A stretch of DNA of 64,000 bases, from positions 1,612,001 through 1,676,000 of the forward strand of contig NZ_LT629771.1 of the NCBI RefSeq assembly GCF_900105175.1, written 5' to 3'. The position numbers were made by a program, and so were the translations under genes. This DNA is from Jiangella sp. DSM 45060. Lineage in GTDB: Bacteria > Actinomycetota > Actinomycetes > Jiangellales > Jiangellaceae. Below the pieces are notes generated by a model. That model did no database searches. It was not told the DNA's origin and saw only the letters and a list, made by a program, of their open reading frames with translations. The stretch's first letter is position 1. Each line of letters begins with the position of its first letter. Positions 20,437 to 28,699 of the stretch are shown piece after piece.

Positions 20437-20947
20437 GCCTCGAGCCGGGCCGCGACGACGATCTGCCGCCCGGCCAGCGCGCCGACATCCTCAAGGAACG
20501 CATCTACATCACGTTCACCGCGCTCGCCGTGGTGCTCGCGCTGCGCGCCCACGCGGTGTCGGCCGGCGAGGCCGCGCTGTCGCTCGCCGTCGTCGTCCTC
20601 GGCACGGTCCTCGCCGTCCTCGTCGCCGACGTCGTGTCGCACATCGCCGTCCACGAGTCGCTGCCGCTGCGGGCCGAGCTGCGGCACATGGCCCGGGTCA
20701 GCTTCGGCGCGCTGGGCGCCCTGGTGCTGCCGGCCGTGTTCATCGCCTCGCCGTCGCGGACGTATGGAAGATCGAGACCGCCCTCCGCGCCTCCAGCATC
20801 GCCCTGGTGGCCGCCCTCGCCGCGATCGGCTACCTCGCCGTCCGCCGGGTCCGGCTGCCGACGTGGCAGCGGGCCATCGTGCTGTCCGCCGAGGTCGTCC
20901 TCGGCCTGATCGTCATCGGGCTGGAGCTGCTCGCCCACAGTCTCTGA
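20433..20947 (+). pseudogene. Small multi-helix membrane protein, frameshifted
   Basis: The gene starts at an ATG that overlaps the previous stop (ATGA), with [19 protein letters not shown], and codes for four hydrophobic helices. At about 20745-20760 the frame breaks: the first frame ends in low-quality residues, while a different frame carries the sensible continuation VADVWKIETALRAS and ends at LLAHSL. The break can be explained by loss of one CTCG unit from a CTCGCTCG-like repeat. Assembled length would be about 171 residues. It may be a real inactivating mutation or a sequencing error; no function is recognised. Confidence 0.7.
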
Positions 20948-20961
20948 GGGCGAGCAGCTCC
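20923..20961. terminator. Bidirectional terminator hairpin between convergent genes
   Basis: The arms GGAGCTGCTCGCCC (20923-20936) and GGGCGAGCAGCTCC (20948-20961) are exact reverse complements of 14 bases with an 11-base loop. It spans the stop codon of the left gene and ends 6 bases before the end of the convergent MFS gene, so it can stop transcripts from both sides. Confidence 0.8.
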
Positions 20962-20967
20962 GGATCG

Positions 20968-22347
20968 TCAGCCTTGCGAGCGCGGGGTGACGATCGCGGC
21001 GATGAGGGCGGACGCCGCCGCGGCGACGGCGGCGACGATGAAGGCGTTGGTGAAGCCGTCCAGGGTGTCGCCGACGATGCTGGCGGCGGCCACGCTGGAG
21101 ACGACGGCCGCGCCGCCGGCGGCGCCGAACTCGTGGAACGTGCTGACGATGCCCGACGCGACGCCGGCCTCGTGCGGCGCGACCTGGCCGAGCGCCGTCG
21201 CGGACGCGACGACGAAGATGGCGCCGGTGCCGGCGGCCGCCACCGCCACACCCACGACGACGACGGCGGGCTCGAGCCAGAGCGCCGGCGCCGCCAGGCC
21301 CAGGGCCGCCACCAGCAGGCCGATCACGCCGAGCCGCCGGGCGCCGAGCGTGGCGATGGACCGTCCGGTGAGCTGGGCGCCCGCCATCGTGGCCAGCGCG
21401 ACCGGCAGGAACAGCAGCCCCGTGCGCAGCGGCCCGTACGAGTGCGCGTGCTGGAAGTAGAACGTACCGAGGAAGAAGACCGCGATCATCAGCGCCGTCG
21501 CCAGCAGGATCAGGAACGTCCCGGTCGCCACCGGCCGCCGCGCCAGCAGGCGCACGTCCATCAGCGGGGCGCCGGCCCGGCGCTGCCATGTCACGAACGC
21601 CAGGTAGCCGGCCGCCGCGACCAGCACGAGCAGGCCCGTCGTCGCCGTCAGCCAGCCGCCGTCGCCGGCCTGGATGAGCGCGTAGATCAGCGTGCCGGAC
21701 GACGCCGTCACCAGCAGGGCGCCGAACAGGTCCAGGCGGCCGCGCGGCGCCGGCACCGTGCGGCGGGGCAGCAGGCGGGCCAGCGCGACCGCGATGACCA
21801 GGCCGATCGGCACGTTCACGAAGAACACCCACGGCCAGCCCGGGCCGGCCGTCAAGAGCCCGCCGAGCAGCACGCCGAGCGCCGCGCCGCCGCCGCCGAG
21901 GGCGGACCAGATGCCGAGCGCGCGGTTGCGCTCGTCGCCGTCGAACAGCGTGACGACCAGCGACAGCGCCGACGGCGACAGCAGCGCGGCGCCGACGCCC
22001 TGGGCGACCCGACCGGCGATGAGCAGCTCGGACGATTCCGCCAGCCCGGTGAGCAGCGACGCCGCCGTGAACACCGTCAGGCCCGCGAGCACGATCCGCT
22101 TCGCCCCGACGAGGTCCGCGAGCCGGCCGCCGAGCAGCATCAGCCCGCCGAACGCGAGCGCGTACGCGCTGACCGTCCACGTCAGCGCCTCGCGGCTGGC
22201 GCCGAGGTCGGTCTCGATCTGTGGCAGCGCGATGGCCACCACGGTGACATCGAGGATCAGCATGAGCTGCGCGATCCCGAGGAAGCCCAGGATCCGCCAG
22301 CGCCAGGGGTGCGGCGCGACCTCCGCCGTCGTGTCGTGGTCCGTCAT
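20968..22347 (-). CDS. MFS drug efflux transporter, DHA2 family (EmrB/QacA-like)
   Basis: A 459-residue, probably 14-helix proton antiporter. It contains the DHA2 motif LDVTVVAIALPQIETDLGAS near the N-terminus, motif A GGRLADLVGAKR, and SPSALSLVVTLFDGDERNRALG. Substrates are likely hydrophobic or cationic toxic compounds. It is divergent from a TetR gene; two operators of identical geometry lie between them, so it is a ligand-inducible pump. Confidence 0.95.
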   Translation of the reverse strand: MTDHDTTAEVAPHPWRWRILGFLGIAQLMLILDVTVVAIALPQIETDLGASREALTWTVSAYALAFGGLMLLGGRLADLVGAKRIVLAGLTVFTAASLLTGLAESSELLIAGRVAQGVGAALLSPSALSLVVTLFDGDERNRALGIWSALGGGGAALGVLLGGLLTAGPGWPWVFFVNVPIGLVIAVALARLLPRRTVPAPRGRLDLFGALLVTASSGTLIYALIQAGDGGWLTATTGLLVLVAAAGYLAFVTWQRRAGAPLMDVRLLARRPVATGTFLILLATALMIAVFFLGTFYFQHAHSYGPLRTGLLFLPVALATMAGAQLTGRSIATLGARRLGVIGLLVAALGLAAPALWLEPAVVVVGVAVAAAGTGAIFVVASATALGQVAPHEAGVASGIVSTFHEFGAAGGAAVVSSVAAASIVGDTLDGFTNAFIVAAVAAAASALIAAIVTPRSQG

Positions 22348-22359
22348 GATCCGGCCTCC

Positions 22360-22387
22360 TTAACTCGTATGTGGAAGTACGAACTAG
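22360..22387. promoter_or_regulatory. TetR operator 1, MFS side
   Basis: TTAACTCGTA, 8 bases, then TACGAACTAG: a half-site pair TTARCTCGTA-N8-TACGARCTA. It lies 13 bases upstream of the MFS start. The same geometry recurs 41 bases away at 22401. Confidence 0.78.
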
Positions 22388-22400
22388 GGAACCGGGGCGG

Positions 22401-22428
22401 TTAACTCGTATATTCCCGTACGAGCTAA
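22401..22428. promoter_or_regulatory. TetR operator 2, regulator side
   Basis: TTAACTCGTA, 8 bases, then TACGAGCTAA. The arms are reverse complements except for one base. It ends 9 bases before the tetR ATG, so binding would block the regulator's own expression while operator 1 blocks the pump gene. Confidence 0.78.
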
Positions 22429-22437
22429 CATTTCTGC

Positions 22438-23025
22438 ATGACGACCCGGACCCGCCGCCGCGCCGACGCCGAGCGCAGCATCAGCCGCATCGTCGCGGCC
22501 GCCCGTGAGCTGCTCGGACGCGACCCCGCGGCGACGATCGACGAGATCGCCGCGGCCGCCGGGGTGGGCCGCATGACGCTCTACGGCCACTTCCCCAACC
22601 GGGCCGAGCTGGTCGAGGCGGCCCTGGCCGACGCCTTGGCCGACGGCGAGCGCACGCTCTCCGCCGTCGACCTCGCCGGCGACCCGGGCGACGCGCTGGA
22701 CCGGCTGCTGGCGTCCAGCTGGTCCTTGGTCGCCGAGTCGTCGTCGCTGCTCGTGGCCGCGCAGGAGGTGCTGCCGCCGGGGCGGGTGCGCCAGCTGCAC
22801 GGCGCGCCGGCGGCCCGGCTGGAGGAGCTGATCCGCCGCGGCCAGCGCGACGGCGCGTTCCGCACCGACCTCCCGATCGGCTGGCTCGTCAGTGCCGTCC
22901 ACTACCTGCTGAAGGGGGCGGCGGAGGAGGTCCGGGCCGGTCGCCTCGACGCCGCCGACGTCGCGGCCGTCGTCACCGCGTCGGTGCGGGCGCTGCTCAG
23001 GCCGGCGCCAGCACCGCCTCGATGA
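22438..23025 (+). CDS. TetR family repressor of the adjacent MFS pump
   Basis: A 195-residue TetR protein. The HTH is at about 20-62, with IDEIAAAAGVGRMTLYGHFPNRAELVEAAL. The C-terminal ligand domain is of the TetR_C type common for efflux regulators. It is divergent from the MFS gene with two matching operators in the 90-base gap, the classical arrangement for a drug-responsive repressor. The Pro-rich end (PAPAPPR) overlaps a possible decayed coding fragment on the other strand. Confidence 0.92.
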   Translation: MTTRTRRRADAERSISRIVAAARELLGRDPAATIDEIAAAAGVGRMTLYGHFPNRAELVEAALADALADGERTLSAVDLAGDPGDALDRLLASSWSLVAESSSLLVAAQEVLPPGRVRQLHGAPAARLEELIRRGQRDGAFRTDLPIGWLVSAVHYLLKGAAEEVRAGRLDAADVAAVVTASVRALLRPAPAPPR

Positions 23026-23190
23026 CGCGGTGCGACTCCGCCCGCACCCGGGGCCCGTCGCTGTCGTCCGTGATCAGCGCCTTCTACAGCGCCCAGCCGC
23101 GGGCCCCGCGCCCACATCGCCTCGTCGGCCGGTCCGCGCTGCTCCTTGGCGACCTGCTCGCGATCGTGCGCGGCGCCGGCCAACCAGTTT
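22997..23190 (-). pseudogene. Possible decayed coding fragment, unidentified
   Basis: On the minus strand, two protein-like stretches lie in different frames: REQVAKEQRGPADEAMWARG, then ALITDDSDGPRVRAESHRVIEAVLAPA ending in a stop at 22997. The last looks like the amphipathic C-terminal helix of a real protein. No intact frame joins them, and its end overlaps the tetR 3' end. The family is not recognised. It may be chance coding in GC-rich DNA. Confidence 0.25.
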
Positions 23191-23210
23191 CCAGGGTCAG
23201 GATTCCGGCG

Positions 23211-23444
23211 TCAGGACCGGGCGTCGCCGGCGTCGCGCTCGAGCTCGGCGATCAGCTCGTCCAGCCAGGCGCCGATGGCGCGCCGCTGATCGCCGTCGCC
23301 GCCCTGCCCGGCGTCGTCTCCTGCCGGACGGCGGGTGCGCCGTGCGTACTCGGCGAAGTGCGCCGCCAGTCCGACGGCGTCGAGGTCGCGGTCGTCGCCG
23401 TCCCACTCGGGGTCGGACGGCTGTGGCCGCGCCGGCCTGCCCAT
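23211..23444 (-). CDS. Small hydrophilic protein, unknown function
   Basis: A 77-residue frame starting MGRPARPQPSDPEWDGDDRD, with a GGGGGG ribosome-site-like run five bases before the ATG. The middle is Gly/Asp-rich, and the end, AIGAWLDELIAELERDAGD, is a charged amphipathic helix. No family is recognised. Codon bias is consistent with a real gene, but its length and composition leave doubt. Confidence 0.45.
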   Translation of the reverse strand: MGRPARPQPSDPEWDGDDRDLDAVGLAAHFAEYARRTRRPAGDDAGQGGDGDQRRAIGAWLDELIAELERDAGDARS

Positions 23445-23687
23445 GTGCCCCCCACTCCGCCCGTCGCCGGGCGGTCGTCTCGAGCTCAGGGATGCCATGC
23501 TACCGACCAATCCAGACGGTGGTGATCTCCTGGACGTACATGCCGATACCCACGAAGGACGCCCTCGACACCTGCCGCTGGTGACGACCATGTTTGCCGA
23601 ACGGACCGGCAAAGGTCGACGAAAGGCCAGCGCGCGGCCTCGCTGCGGGACGACGATGGTGGCGAGCGCGGAAAGCAGGGGGTCGTC
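23445..23687. other. Intergenic region without a recognised gene
   Basis: In these 243 bases no frame looks coding. A short imperfect dyad (TTTGCCG...CGGCAAA, 23592-23613) may be a regulatory or terminator structure. It is the shared 5' region of two small divergent genes. Confidence 0.4.
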
Positions 23688-23903
23688 ATGGCTGCAGGGG
23701 ACATCCACACGGTGCCACGGGGCGACCGGTGGGCCAACGTCTTCGAGGACGGTGACCGCCTCATCGTCAGCGCGGGCACGAAGGAGACGGCGGCCCGCAT
23801 GGGCCGCGAGCTGGCCCGCCTCCGCGGCGTCCGCCATGTCATCCACGACCGCGACGACCGGGTCGAGGCCCCGGCGCGGGCCCGCGACCTCGTCCGCGGC
23901 TGA
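23688..23903 (+). CDS. DUF2188-like small protein
   Basis: A 71-residue protein with the DUF2188 layout: an N-terminal GDIHTVPRGDRWANVFEDGD beta segment, then a helix ETAARMGRELARLRGV followed by RHVIHDRDDRV. DUF2188 proteins are short and widespread; their function is unknown. AGGGGG lies about seven bases before the ATG. It is a stand-alone gene. Confidence 0.7.
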   Translation: MAAGDIHTVPRGDRWANVFEDGDRLIVSAGTKETAARMGRELARLRGVRHVIHDRDDRVEAPARARDLVRG

Positions 23904-23985
23904 GCCGCGGCTGAGACCACCCCGGGCGGCCGGCGGCACGGGGCCCGCCGCGTGTGTGGTCAGGCCACACCGGTAGGTTCGCCTC

Positions 23986-26814
23986 GTGACCCCCGTCATC
24001 GACGTCGACGCGTTGCGAGCCGCGGTCGGATCGGCCCAGGTCAGTGACCGCGTCGCGGACCGTGCCCGCATGGCGCACGACGCCTCGCACTATCTGCTGA
24101 CGCCGGCGGCGGTGGTGACGCCGTCGTCCGTGCCCGAGGTCGCCACGCTGCTCGCGACCGCCCACCGCGACGGCGTGCCGCTGACGTTCCGCTCCGGCGG
24201 CACCAGCCTGTCCGGCCAGGCCGGCACCGACGCCGTCCTCGTCGACACCCGCCGGCACTTCGGCGCCGTGACGGTGCTCGACGACGGCGCGCGGGTGCGG
24301 GCCGAGCCGGGCGCGGTCGTGCGCCGGGTCAATGCCGCGCTGGCGCCGTACGGCCGCCGGCTCGGGCCCGACCCGGCCAGCGAGGCCGCCTGCACCGTCG
24401 GCGGGGTCGTCGCGAACAACTCCTCCGGCATGACCAGCTCGACGACGGCGACGGCGTACCGCACGCTGGCCGGGCTGGAGCTGGTGCTGCCGAGCGGTAC
24501 GTACCTCGACACCGCCGCGCCCGACGCCGACGGCCGGCTGGCCGCCCTCGAGCCCGGGCTGCACGCGGGGCTGGCCCGGCTGCGCGACCGGCTGCGCGCC
24601 GACGCCGTGCTGCGCGGGCGCATCGAGCACCAGTTCTCGATGAAGAACACCATGGGCTACGGCCTCAACGCGTTCCTCGACCACGACCGCCCGGCCGACC
24701 TCCTGGCGCACCTGGTGGTCGGGTCGGAGGGGACGCTGGCGTTCGTCGCGTCGGCGACGTTCGACACGCTGCCGGTGCTGCCGCACGTCGCCACCGCGCT
24801 GCTCGTGTTCGACCGCCTCGACGCCGCCATCGCGGCGCTGCCCGCGCTGGTCGGCGCCGGCGCGGGCGCCGTCGAGCTGATGGACTCGACGTCGCTGCGG
24901 GTCGCCGCGGCCGACCCGCGGGCGCCGGAGACGATCCGGTCGCTGCCGATCGCGCAGCACACGGCGCTGCTGGTCGAGGTGGCGGCAGAGTCGGCGGCCG
25001 AGCTGGTCGCGCTGGCCGGTGACGTCGGCGCCGTCATCCAGCGGCTGCCGCTGACCACGCCCGGGGGGCTGTCCACCGACCCCGGGCAGCGCGCCGCCGC
25101 CTGGCACGTCCGCAAGGGCCTCTACGCGACGGTCGCCGGCGCGCGGCCGCAGGGGACGACGGCGCTGCTGGAGGACATCGTCGTCCCGGCGCCCGCGCTC
25201 GGGCCGGCCGTGCGCGACCTGCAGGAGCTGTTCGACCGGTACGCGTACGGCGACGCCGTCATCTTCGGGCACGCCCGCGACGCCAACCTGCACTTCATGA
25301 TCACGCCGCGCCTCGACGACCCGCGGGAGCTGGACGCCTACGCCGCGTTCACCGAGGACCTCGTCGACCTCGTGCTCGGCGCCGACGGCTCGCTCAAGGC
25401 CGAGCACGGCACCGGCCGCATCATGGCGCCGTACGTGCGCCGCCAGTACGGCGACGAGCTGTACGCCGTCATGCGCGAGGTGAAGGCGCTGTGCGACCCA
25501 CGCGGCGTGCTGGCGCCCGGTGTCGTGCTGGACGAGGACCCGCGGGCGCACCTGCGCCACCTCAAGACCGTCCCGCCGGTCGACCCCGCGCTCGACACCT
25601 GCGTCGACTGCGGCTACTGCGAGCCGGTCTGCCCGTCGCGCGGGGTCACGACGACGCCCCGGCAGCGCATCGCGCTGCTGCGCGAGATCGCCGTCGCCAC
25701 CCCCGAGGTGCGGGCCGAGCTGGAGCAGGCCTACCGCTACGACGCCGTGCAGACGTGCGCGGCCGACTCGCTCTGCGTCACGGCCTGCCCGGTGCAGATC
25801 GACACCGGCCAGGCGATGAAGGCCCGCCGCGCGGAGTCGCTGGGCCCGCTCGCGCAGCGCGCCGGGAAGACGGCGGCCCGGCACTGGGGCGCCGGCGTCG
25901 CCGCGGCCCGGGCCGGCCTGCGGGTCGCTTCGGCGCTGCCCGGGCCCGTCGTGTCAGGCGCGTCGTCGCTGGCCAGGGCCGTGCTCGGTACGGAGTGGAT
26001 CCCGGCGGCGGACGGCTCGCTGCCCGGACCCGGCCGGCCGCGGCCGTCGTCGTCGTGGCCGGTGCCGCACGCGGCCGAGGCGGTGTTCTTCCCGGCCTGC
26101 ATCGGCGCCCTGTTCGCCCCCGAGGGTGACGGCGACGGCGTCACCGCGGCGTTCCTGGCGCTGACGGCGCGGGCCGGCGTGCCGGTGGCGATCGCCGAGC
26201 GGACGCCGTCGCTGTGTTGCGGCACGCCATGGGCGTCGAAAGGGCTGAAGGCGGGCGCCGCGGTCATGGCGCAGCAGGTGTTCGCCGCGCTCTGGCCGCT
26301 CACCGACGACGGCCGGCTGCCGGTCGTCGCCGACGCGTCGTCCTGCTCGCACGGGCTGGCCGGGCTCGGGTCATCGCTGCCCGCGCCGGACGCCGCGAAG
26401 TGGGAGCGGGTGAGCGTCGTCGACGCGGTGTCGTTCGTCCGGTCGTCGGTGCTGCCGCGGCTCGCGCCGGTCGCCGACGACCGTCGGCTGGACCGCGTCG
26501 TCCTGCACCCGACCTGCGCCAGCGTGCACCTCGGCGAGGTCGACGACCTCACCGCGCTCGGCGCGGCCGTCGCACGCGAGGCCGTGGTGCCGTCGAACTG
26601 GGGCTGCTGCGGCTTCGCCGGCGACCGCGGGCTGTTGCACCCCGAGCTGACCCGCGGCGCGACCGAGGCCGAGGCGGCCACCGTCGCCGCGCTGGGGGAG
26701 GCCGGCGGGTACGCGTCCTGCAACCGCACCTGCGAGCTGGGCATGACCCGCGCCACCGGCAAGCCGTACCGTCACGTGCTGGAGCTGCTGGAGGAGGCGA
26801 CCCGCCCGGCCTGA
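23986..26814 (+). CDS. FAD-linked D-lactate/glycolate dehydrogenase-type protein with Fe-S and CCG domains
   Basis: A 942-residue fusion. Residues 30-215 are an FAD-binding PCMH domain (FRSGGTSLSGQAGTD). Residues 245-510 are the FAD-oxidase C domain, with HARDANLHFMI and KAEHGTGRIMAPYV. Two ferredoxin-like clusters follow (CVDCGYCEPVCPS at about 540, CAADSLCVTACPV at about 590). The end holds CCG-type repeats (CCGTPW, CCGFAG) of the GlcF/LutA kind. It probably oxidises D-lactate or another 2-hydroxyacid and passes electrons to the membrane. The start is GTG. Its 3' end overlaps the convergent TetR gene by 43 bases. Confidence 0.92.
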   Translation: MTPVIDVDALRAAVGSAQVSDRVADRARMAHDASHYLLTPAAVVTPSSVPEVATLLATAHRDGVPLTFRSGGTSLSGQAGTDAVLVDTRRHFGAVTVLDDGARVRAEPGAVVRRVNAALAPYGRRLGPDPASEAACTVGGVVANNSSGMTSSTTATAYRTLAGLELVLPSGTYLDTAAPDADGRLAALEPGLHAGLARLRDRLRADAVLRGRIEHQFSMKNTMGYGLNAFLDHDRPADLLAHLVVGSEGTLAFVASATFDTLPVLPHVATALLVFDRLDAAIAALPALVGAGAGAVELMDSTSLRVAAADPRAPETIRSLPIAQHTALLVEVAAESAAELVALAGDVGAVIQRLPLTTPGGLSTDPGQRAAAWHVRKGLYATVAGARPQGTTALLEDIVVPAPALGPAVRDLQELFDRYAYGDAVIFGHARDANLHFMITPRLDDPRELDAYAAFTEDLVDLVLGADGSLKAEHGTGRIMAPYVRRQYGDELYAVMREVKALCDPRGVLAPGVVLDEDPRAHLRHLKTVPPVDPALDTCVDCGYCEPVCPSRGVTTTPRQRIALLREIAVATPEVRAELEQAYRYDAVQTCAADSLCVTACPVQIDTGQAMKARRAESLGPLAQRAGKTAARHWGAGVAAARAGLRVASALPGPVVSGASSLARAVLGTEWIPAADGSLPGPGRPRPSSSWPVPHAAEAVFFPACIGALFAPEGDGDGVTAAFLALTARAGVPVAIAERTPSLCCGTPWASKGLKAGAAVMAQQVFAALWPLTDDGRLPVVADASSCSHGLAGLGSSLPAPDAAKWERVSVVDAVSFVRSSVLPRLAPVADDRRLDRVVLHPTCASVHLGEVDDLTALGAAVAREAVVPSNWGCCGFAGDRGLLHPELTRGATEAEAATVAALGEAGGYASCNRTCELGMTRATGKPYRHVLELLEEATRPA

Positions 26815-27476
26815 CGCAGCCGGTCGAGGCCGTCCAGCACGAGGTCGAGGGCGAACTCGAACTCGAACTGGTCGTCGCACCCCGGGCCGACCACCGTGCC
26901 GGAGTCGTGGCTGATCCCCATGACCAGCTCGGCGATGTGCGGGAAGCGCTCGGCGAACTCCGGCGGGGGCGGTTCGGCCGGCTGCGCGGGGCCGGAGTCC
27001 TCGAACAGCTCCTGCGAGAAGCCCAGCAGCCGGCTGCCCATGACGTGCATGGCGTGGTGGGTGAGATCGATGGAGAAGCCACCGGCCCGGAAGATCCCGA
27101 TCATCGAGTCCATGTAGGTCATCACCGCGGGCGTCGGATCGGGCCGCGCCCTGGTGCGCTCCTCGATCACCCGGGACGCCCACGGGTGGCGCAGCAGGAC
27201 CCGGCGCGCCGACAGCACCCGTTGCCGGACGGTGGTCTTCCAGTCGGCTCCGGCGACCGGCGGGTCGATCTCGCCGACGACGGCGTCGACCATGCCGTCG
27301 AGCAGCTCGTCCTTGTTCCGCACGTGCTTGTACAGGGCCATGGGCACGACGCCCAGCGCGTGGGCGAGCTTGCGCATGCTGAGCGCCTCGACGCCGCCGG
27401 CGTCGGCCAGGGCGACGGCGGCGGCGAGGACGCGCTCCTTGCTCAACGGCGCCCGGGGCCGTTCCTGCGTGGTCAT
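26772..27476 (-). CDS. TetR family regulator (TetR_C_1 type)
   Basis: A 234-residue regulator with a tetracycline-repressor-like layout. The HTH spans about 15-60 (SMRKLAHALGVVPMALYKHVRNKDELLDGM), followed by a TetR_C_1 ligand domain. The start is placed at 27476, with GGGAGG eight bases before; a longer form would begin inside the operator. The end is Ser-rich. Two near-identical palindromes lie upstream, shared with the divergent small membrane protein gene, the likely target. Confidence 0.9.
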   Translation of the reverse strand: MTTQERPRAPLSKERVLAAAVALADAGGVEALSMRKLAHALGVVPMALYKHVRNKDELLDGMVDAVVGEIDPPVAGADWKTTVRQRVLSARRVLLRHPWASRVIEERTRARPDPTPAVMTYMDSMIGIFRAGGFSIDLTHHAMHVMGSRLLGFSQELFEDSGPAQPAEPPPPEFAERFPHIAELVMGISHDSGTVVGPGCDDQFEFEFALDLVLDGLDRLRQAGRVASSSSSST

Positions 27477-27496
27477 CGCACCATCCTCCCTTGACA

Positions 27497-27513
27497 GGTG
27501 TACGGCGTCCACC
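27497..27513. promoter_or_regulatory. TetR operator 1 (regulator side)
   Basis: GGTGTACGGCGTCCACC matches the palindrome at 27530 except for one base in the right arm. The -35-like TTGACA at 27491 adjoins it. It lies 20 bases upstream of the regulator start. Confidence 0.72.
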
Positions 27514-27529
27514 TAGCGTAGTCGAGGAG

Positions 27530-27546
27530 GGTGTACGCCGTACACC
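27530..27546. promoter_or_regulatory. TetR operator 2 (target side)
   Basis: GGTGTACGCCGTACACC is a perfect palindrome of 8-base arms around one central base. It lies 25 bases before the start of the small membrane protein gene. Its centre is 33 bases from that of operator 1, about three helical turns, which would allow cooperative binding on one face. Confidence 0.75.
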
Positions 27547-27571
27547 TCGCAGGGAAGGTGGTGTGCGAGCC

Positions 27572-27916
27572 ATGGTGACTGCCGACTTCCGCGACGACCT
27601 GTCCGTCGCCTACGAGACCCGCAAGGAGCTGGGGCCCGAGTACGAGCGCGCGGTGCTGGAGTCCTTCGTCGCCGGTGCCGCCGAGTCCATCGACCGGCGG
27701 GTGGACGCCCGGCTGGCGCGGCACGGGCAGGAGCGGCAGCCCGACAACTCCTACGTCGCGGTGCCGGTCTTCTCGCTGCTCTTCGGCGTCGGCGGCTCGA
27801 TCTGGCTGACGGCCGGCGCGCACGCCGAGGCGGACGCCGTCTTCGCCATGTGGCTGGGGATCGTGCTGCTCAACCTCGTCTTCGCCCGGCTGGTCAGGAG
27901 ACTGCACGGAGAATGA
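27572..27916 (+). CDS. Conserved two-helix membrane protein, unknown
   Basis: A 114-residue protein. The first 60 residues are soluble (YETRKELGPEYERAVLESFV...SIDRRVDARLARHG) and likely helical. Two membrane helices follow, at about 68-85 and 92-108. The N-terminal motif RKELGPEYE is seen in actinobacterial membrane proteins of unknown role. It is divergent from the TetR gene and behind its operator, so it is probably repressed by it. It overlaps the convergent hydrolase gene by 23 bases. Confidence 0.75.
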   Translation: MVTADFRDDLSVAYETRKELGPEYERAVLESFVAGAAESIDRRVDARLARHGQERQPDNSYVAVPVFSLLFGVGGSIWLTAGAHAEADAVFAMWLGIVLLNLVFARLVRRLHGE

Positions 27917-28682
27917 AGCGGGCCAGCTCGGCCGCCATGGGCGCGACGTCCCAGGTGTGGTCGGCGCCGGGCAGCTCCAACTTGGCGCTGCCCGGGATGG
28001 TGGCCAGCACGGCCGCGGCGGCCGCGTGCATCTCGTCGAACGTCTTCTCGCCGAGCAGGAACTCGGTCGGCACCCGGACGTTCGCGAACAGCTCGGCCTG
28101 CGGCCCGGAGTCGGCCCAGACCAGCGATTCGCCGTCGGCGCGGTAGCTGACCACCTGGGCGGCGAACAGCTCGTACATCGGGTTCTGCTTGGCCTGCTCG
28201 AGCCACTCCGGCGGCATGTCCTTCATGTAGTGGGTCAGCGCGCCGTCGAAGTCGCCGGCGTCCATGCGCCGCTCCACCTCGCCGATCCACTCGGCGACGG
28301 TGCCGACCGGCGCGATGGGCGCCTCCCACAGCGCCAGCGCCGTCACCGGCAGCCCGTTCGCGGCCGCGGCCAGTGAGATGGAACAGCCGGACGAGTGCCC
28401 GCACAGCGCGGCCTCGCCGCCGAGCAGGTCCATCAGCGCACGCAGCGCGGCGAACTCGCGGTCGAGGCCGATGCGGCCGGTGGCCTCGCTCTCGCCGCGG
28501 CCGAGGCGGTCGTAGACGATCGTGGCCAGGCCCTGCTCGGCCGCCAGCTCGGCGGTCGCGGTGGTGACCGGGTCGATGGCGCGGAACGGGCCGGCGCCGG
28601 CGACGAAGATCAGCCCGGGACCGTCGCCGTAGCGGTCGTAGGCGACGCGGTCGCCCAGGGCGGTGGTGACGTACTCGGTCAT
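27894..28682 (-). CDS. Alpha/beta hydrolase
   Basis: A 262-residue alpha/beta hydrolase. The nucleophile elbow is CGHSSGCS (Ser of GHSSG), the acid is likely in the PTEFLLGEKTFDEMH region, and the base His is in PGADHTWDVAP. GAGGAG lies six bases before the ATG. It follows the DUF1905 gene by 17 bases in the same direction, so the two form a unit facing a TetR gene. Esterase or C-C hydrolase activity is likely; the substrate is unknown. Confidence 0.88.
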   Translation of the reverse strand: MTEYVTTALGDRVAYDRYGDGPGLIFVAGAGPFRAIDPVTTATAELAAEQGLATIVYDRLGRGESEATGRIGLDREFAALRALMDLLGGEAALCGHSSGCSISLAAAANGLPVTALALWEAPIAPVGTVAEWIGEVERRMDAGDFDGALTHYMKDMPPEWLEQAKQNPMYELFAAQVVSYRADGESLVWADSGPQAELFANVRVPTEFLLGEKTFDEMHAAAAAVLATIPGSAKLELPGADHTWDVAPMAAELARFILRAVS

Positions 28683-28699
28683 GACGTGCTCCTCGTGGG

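Noticed and set aside
23839..25884. 681-codon minus-strand open frame opposite the FAD/Fe-S dehydrogenase
   Set aside because: Composition is typical of a shadow frame, while the plus strand carries complete conserved domains.
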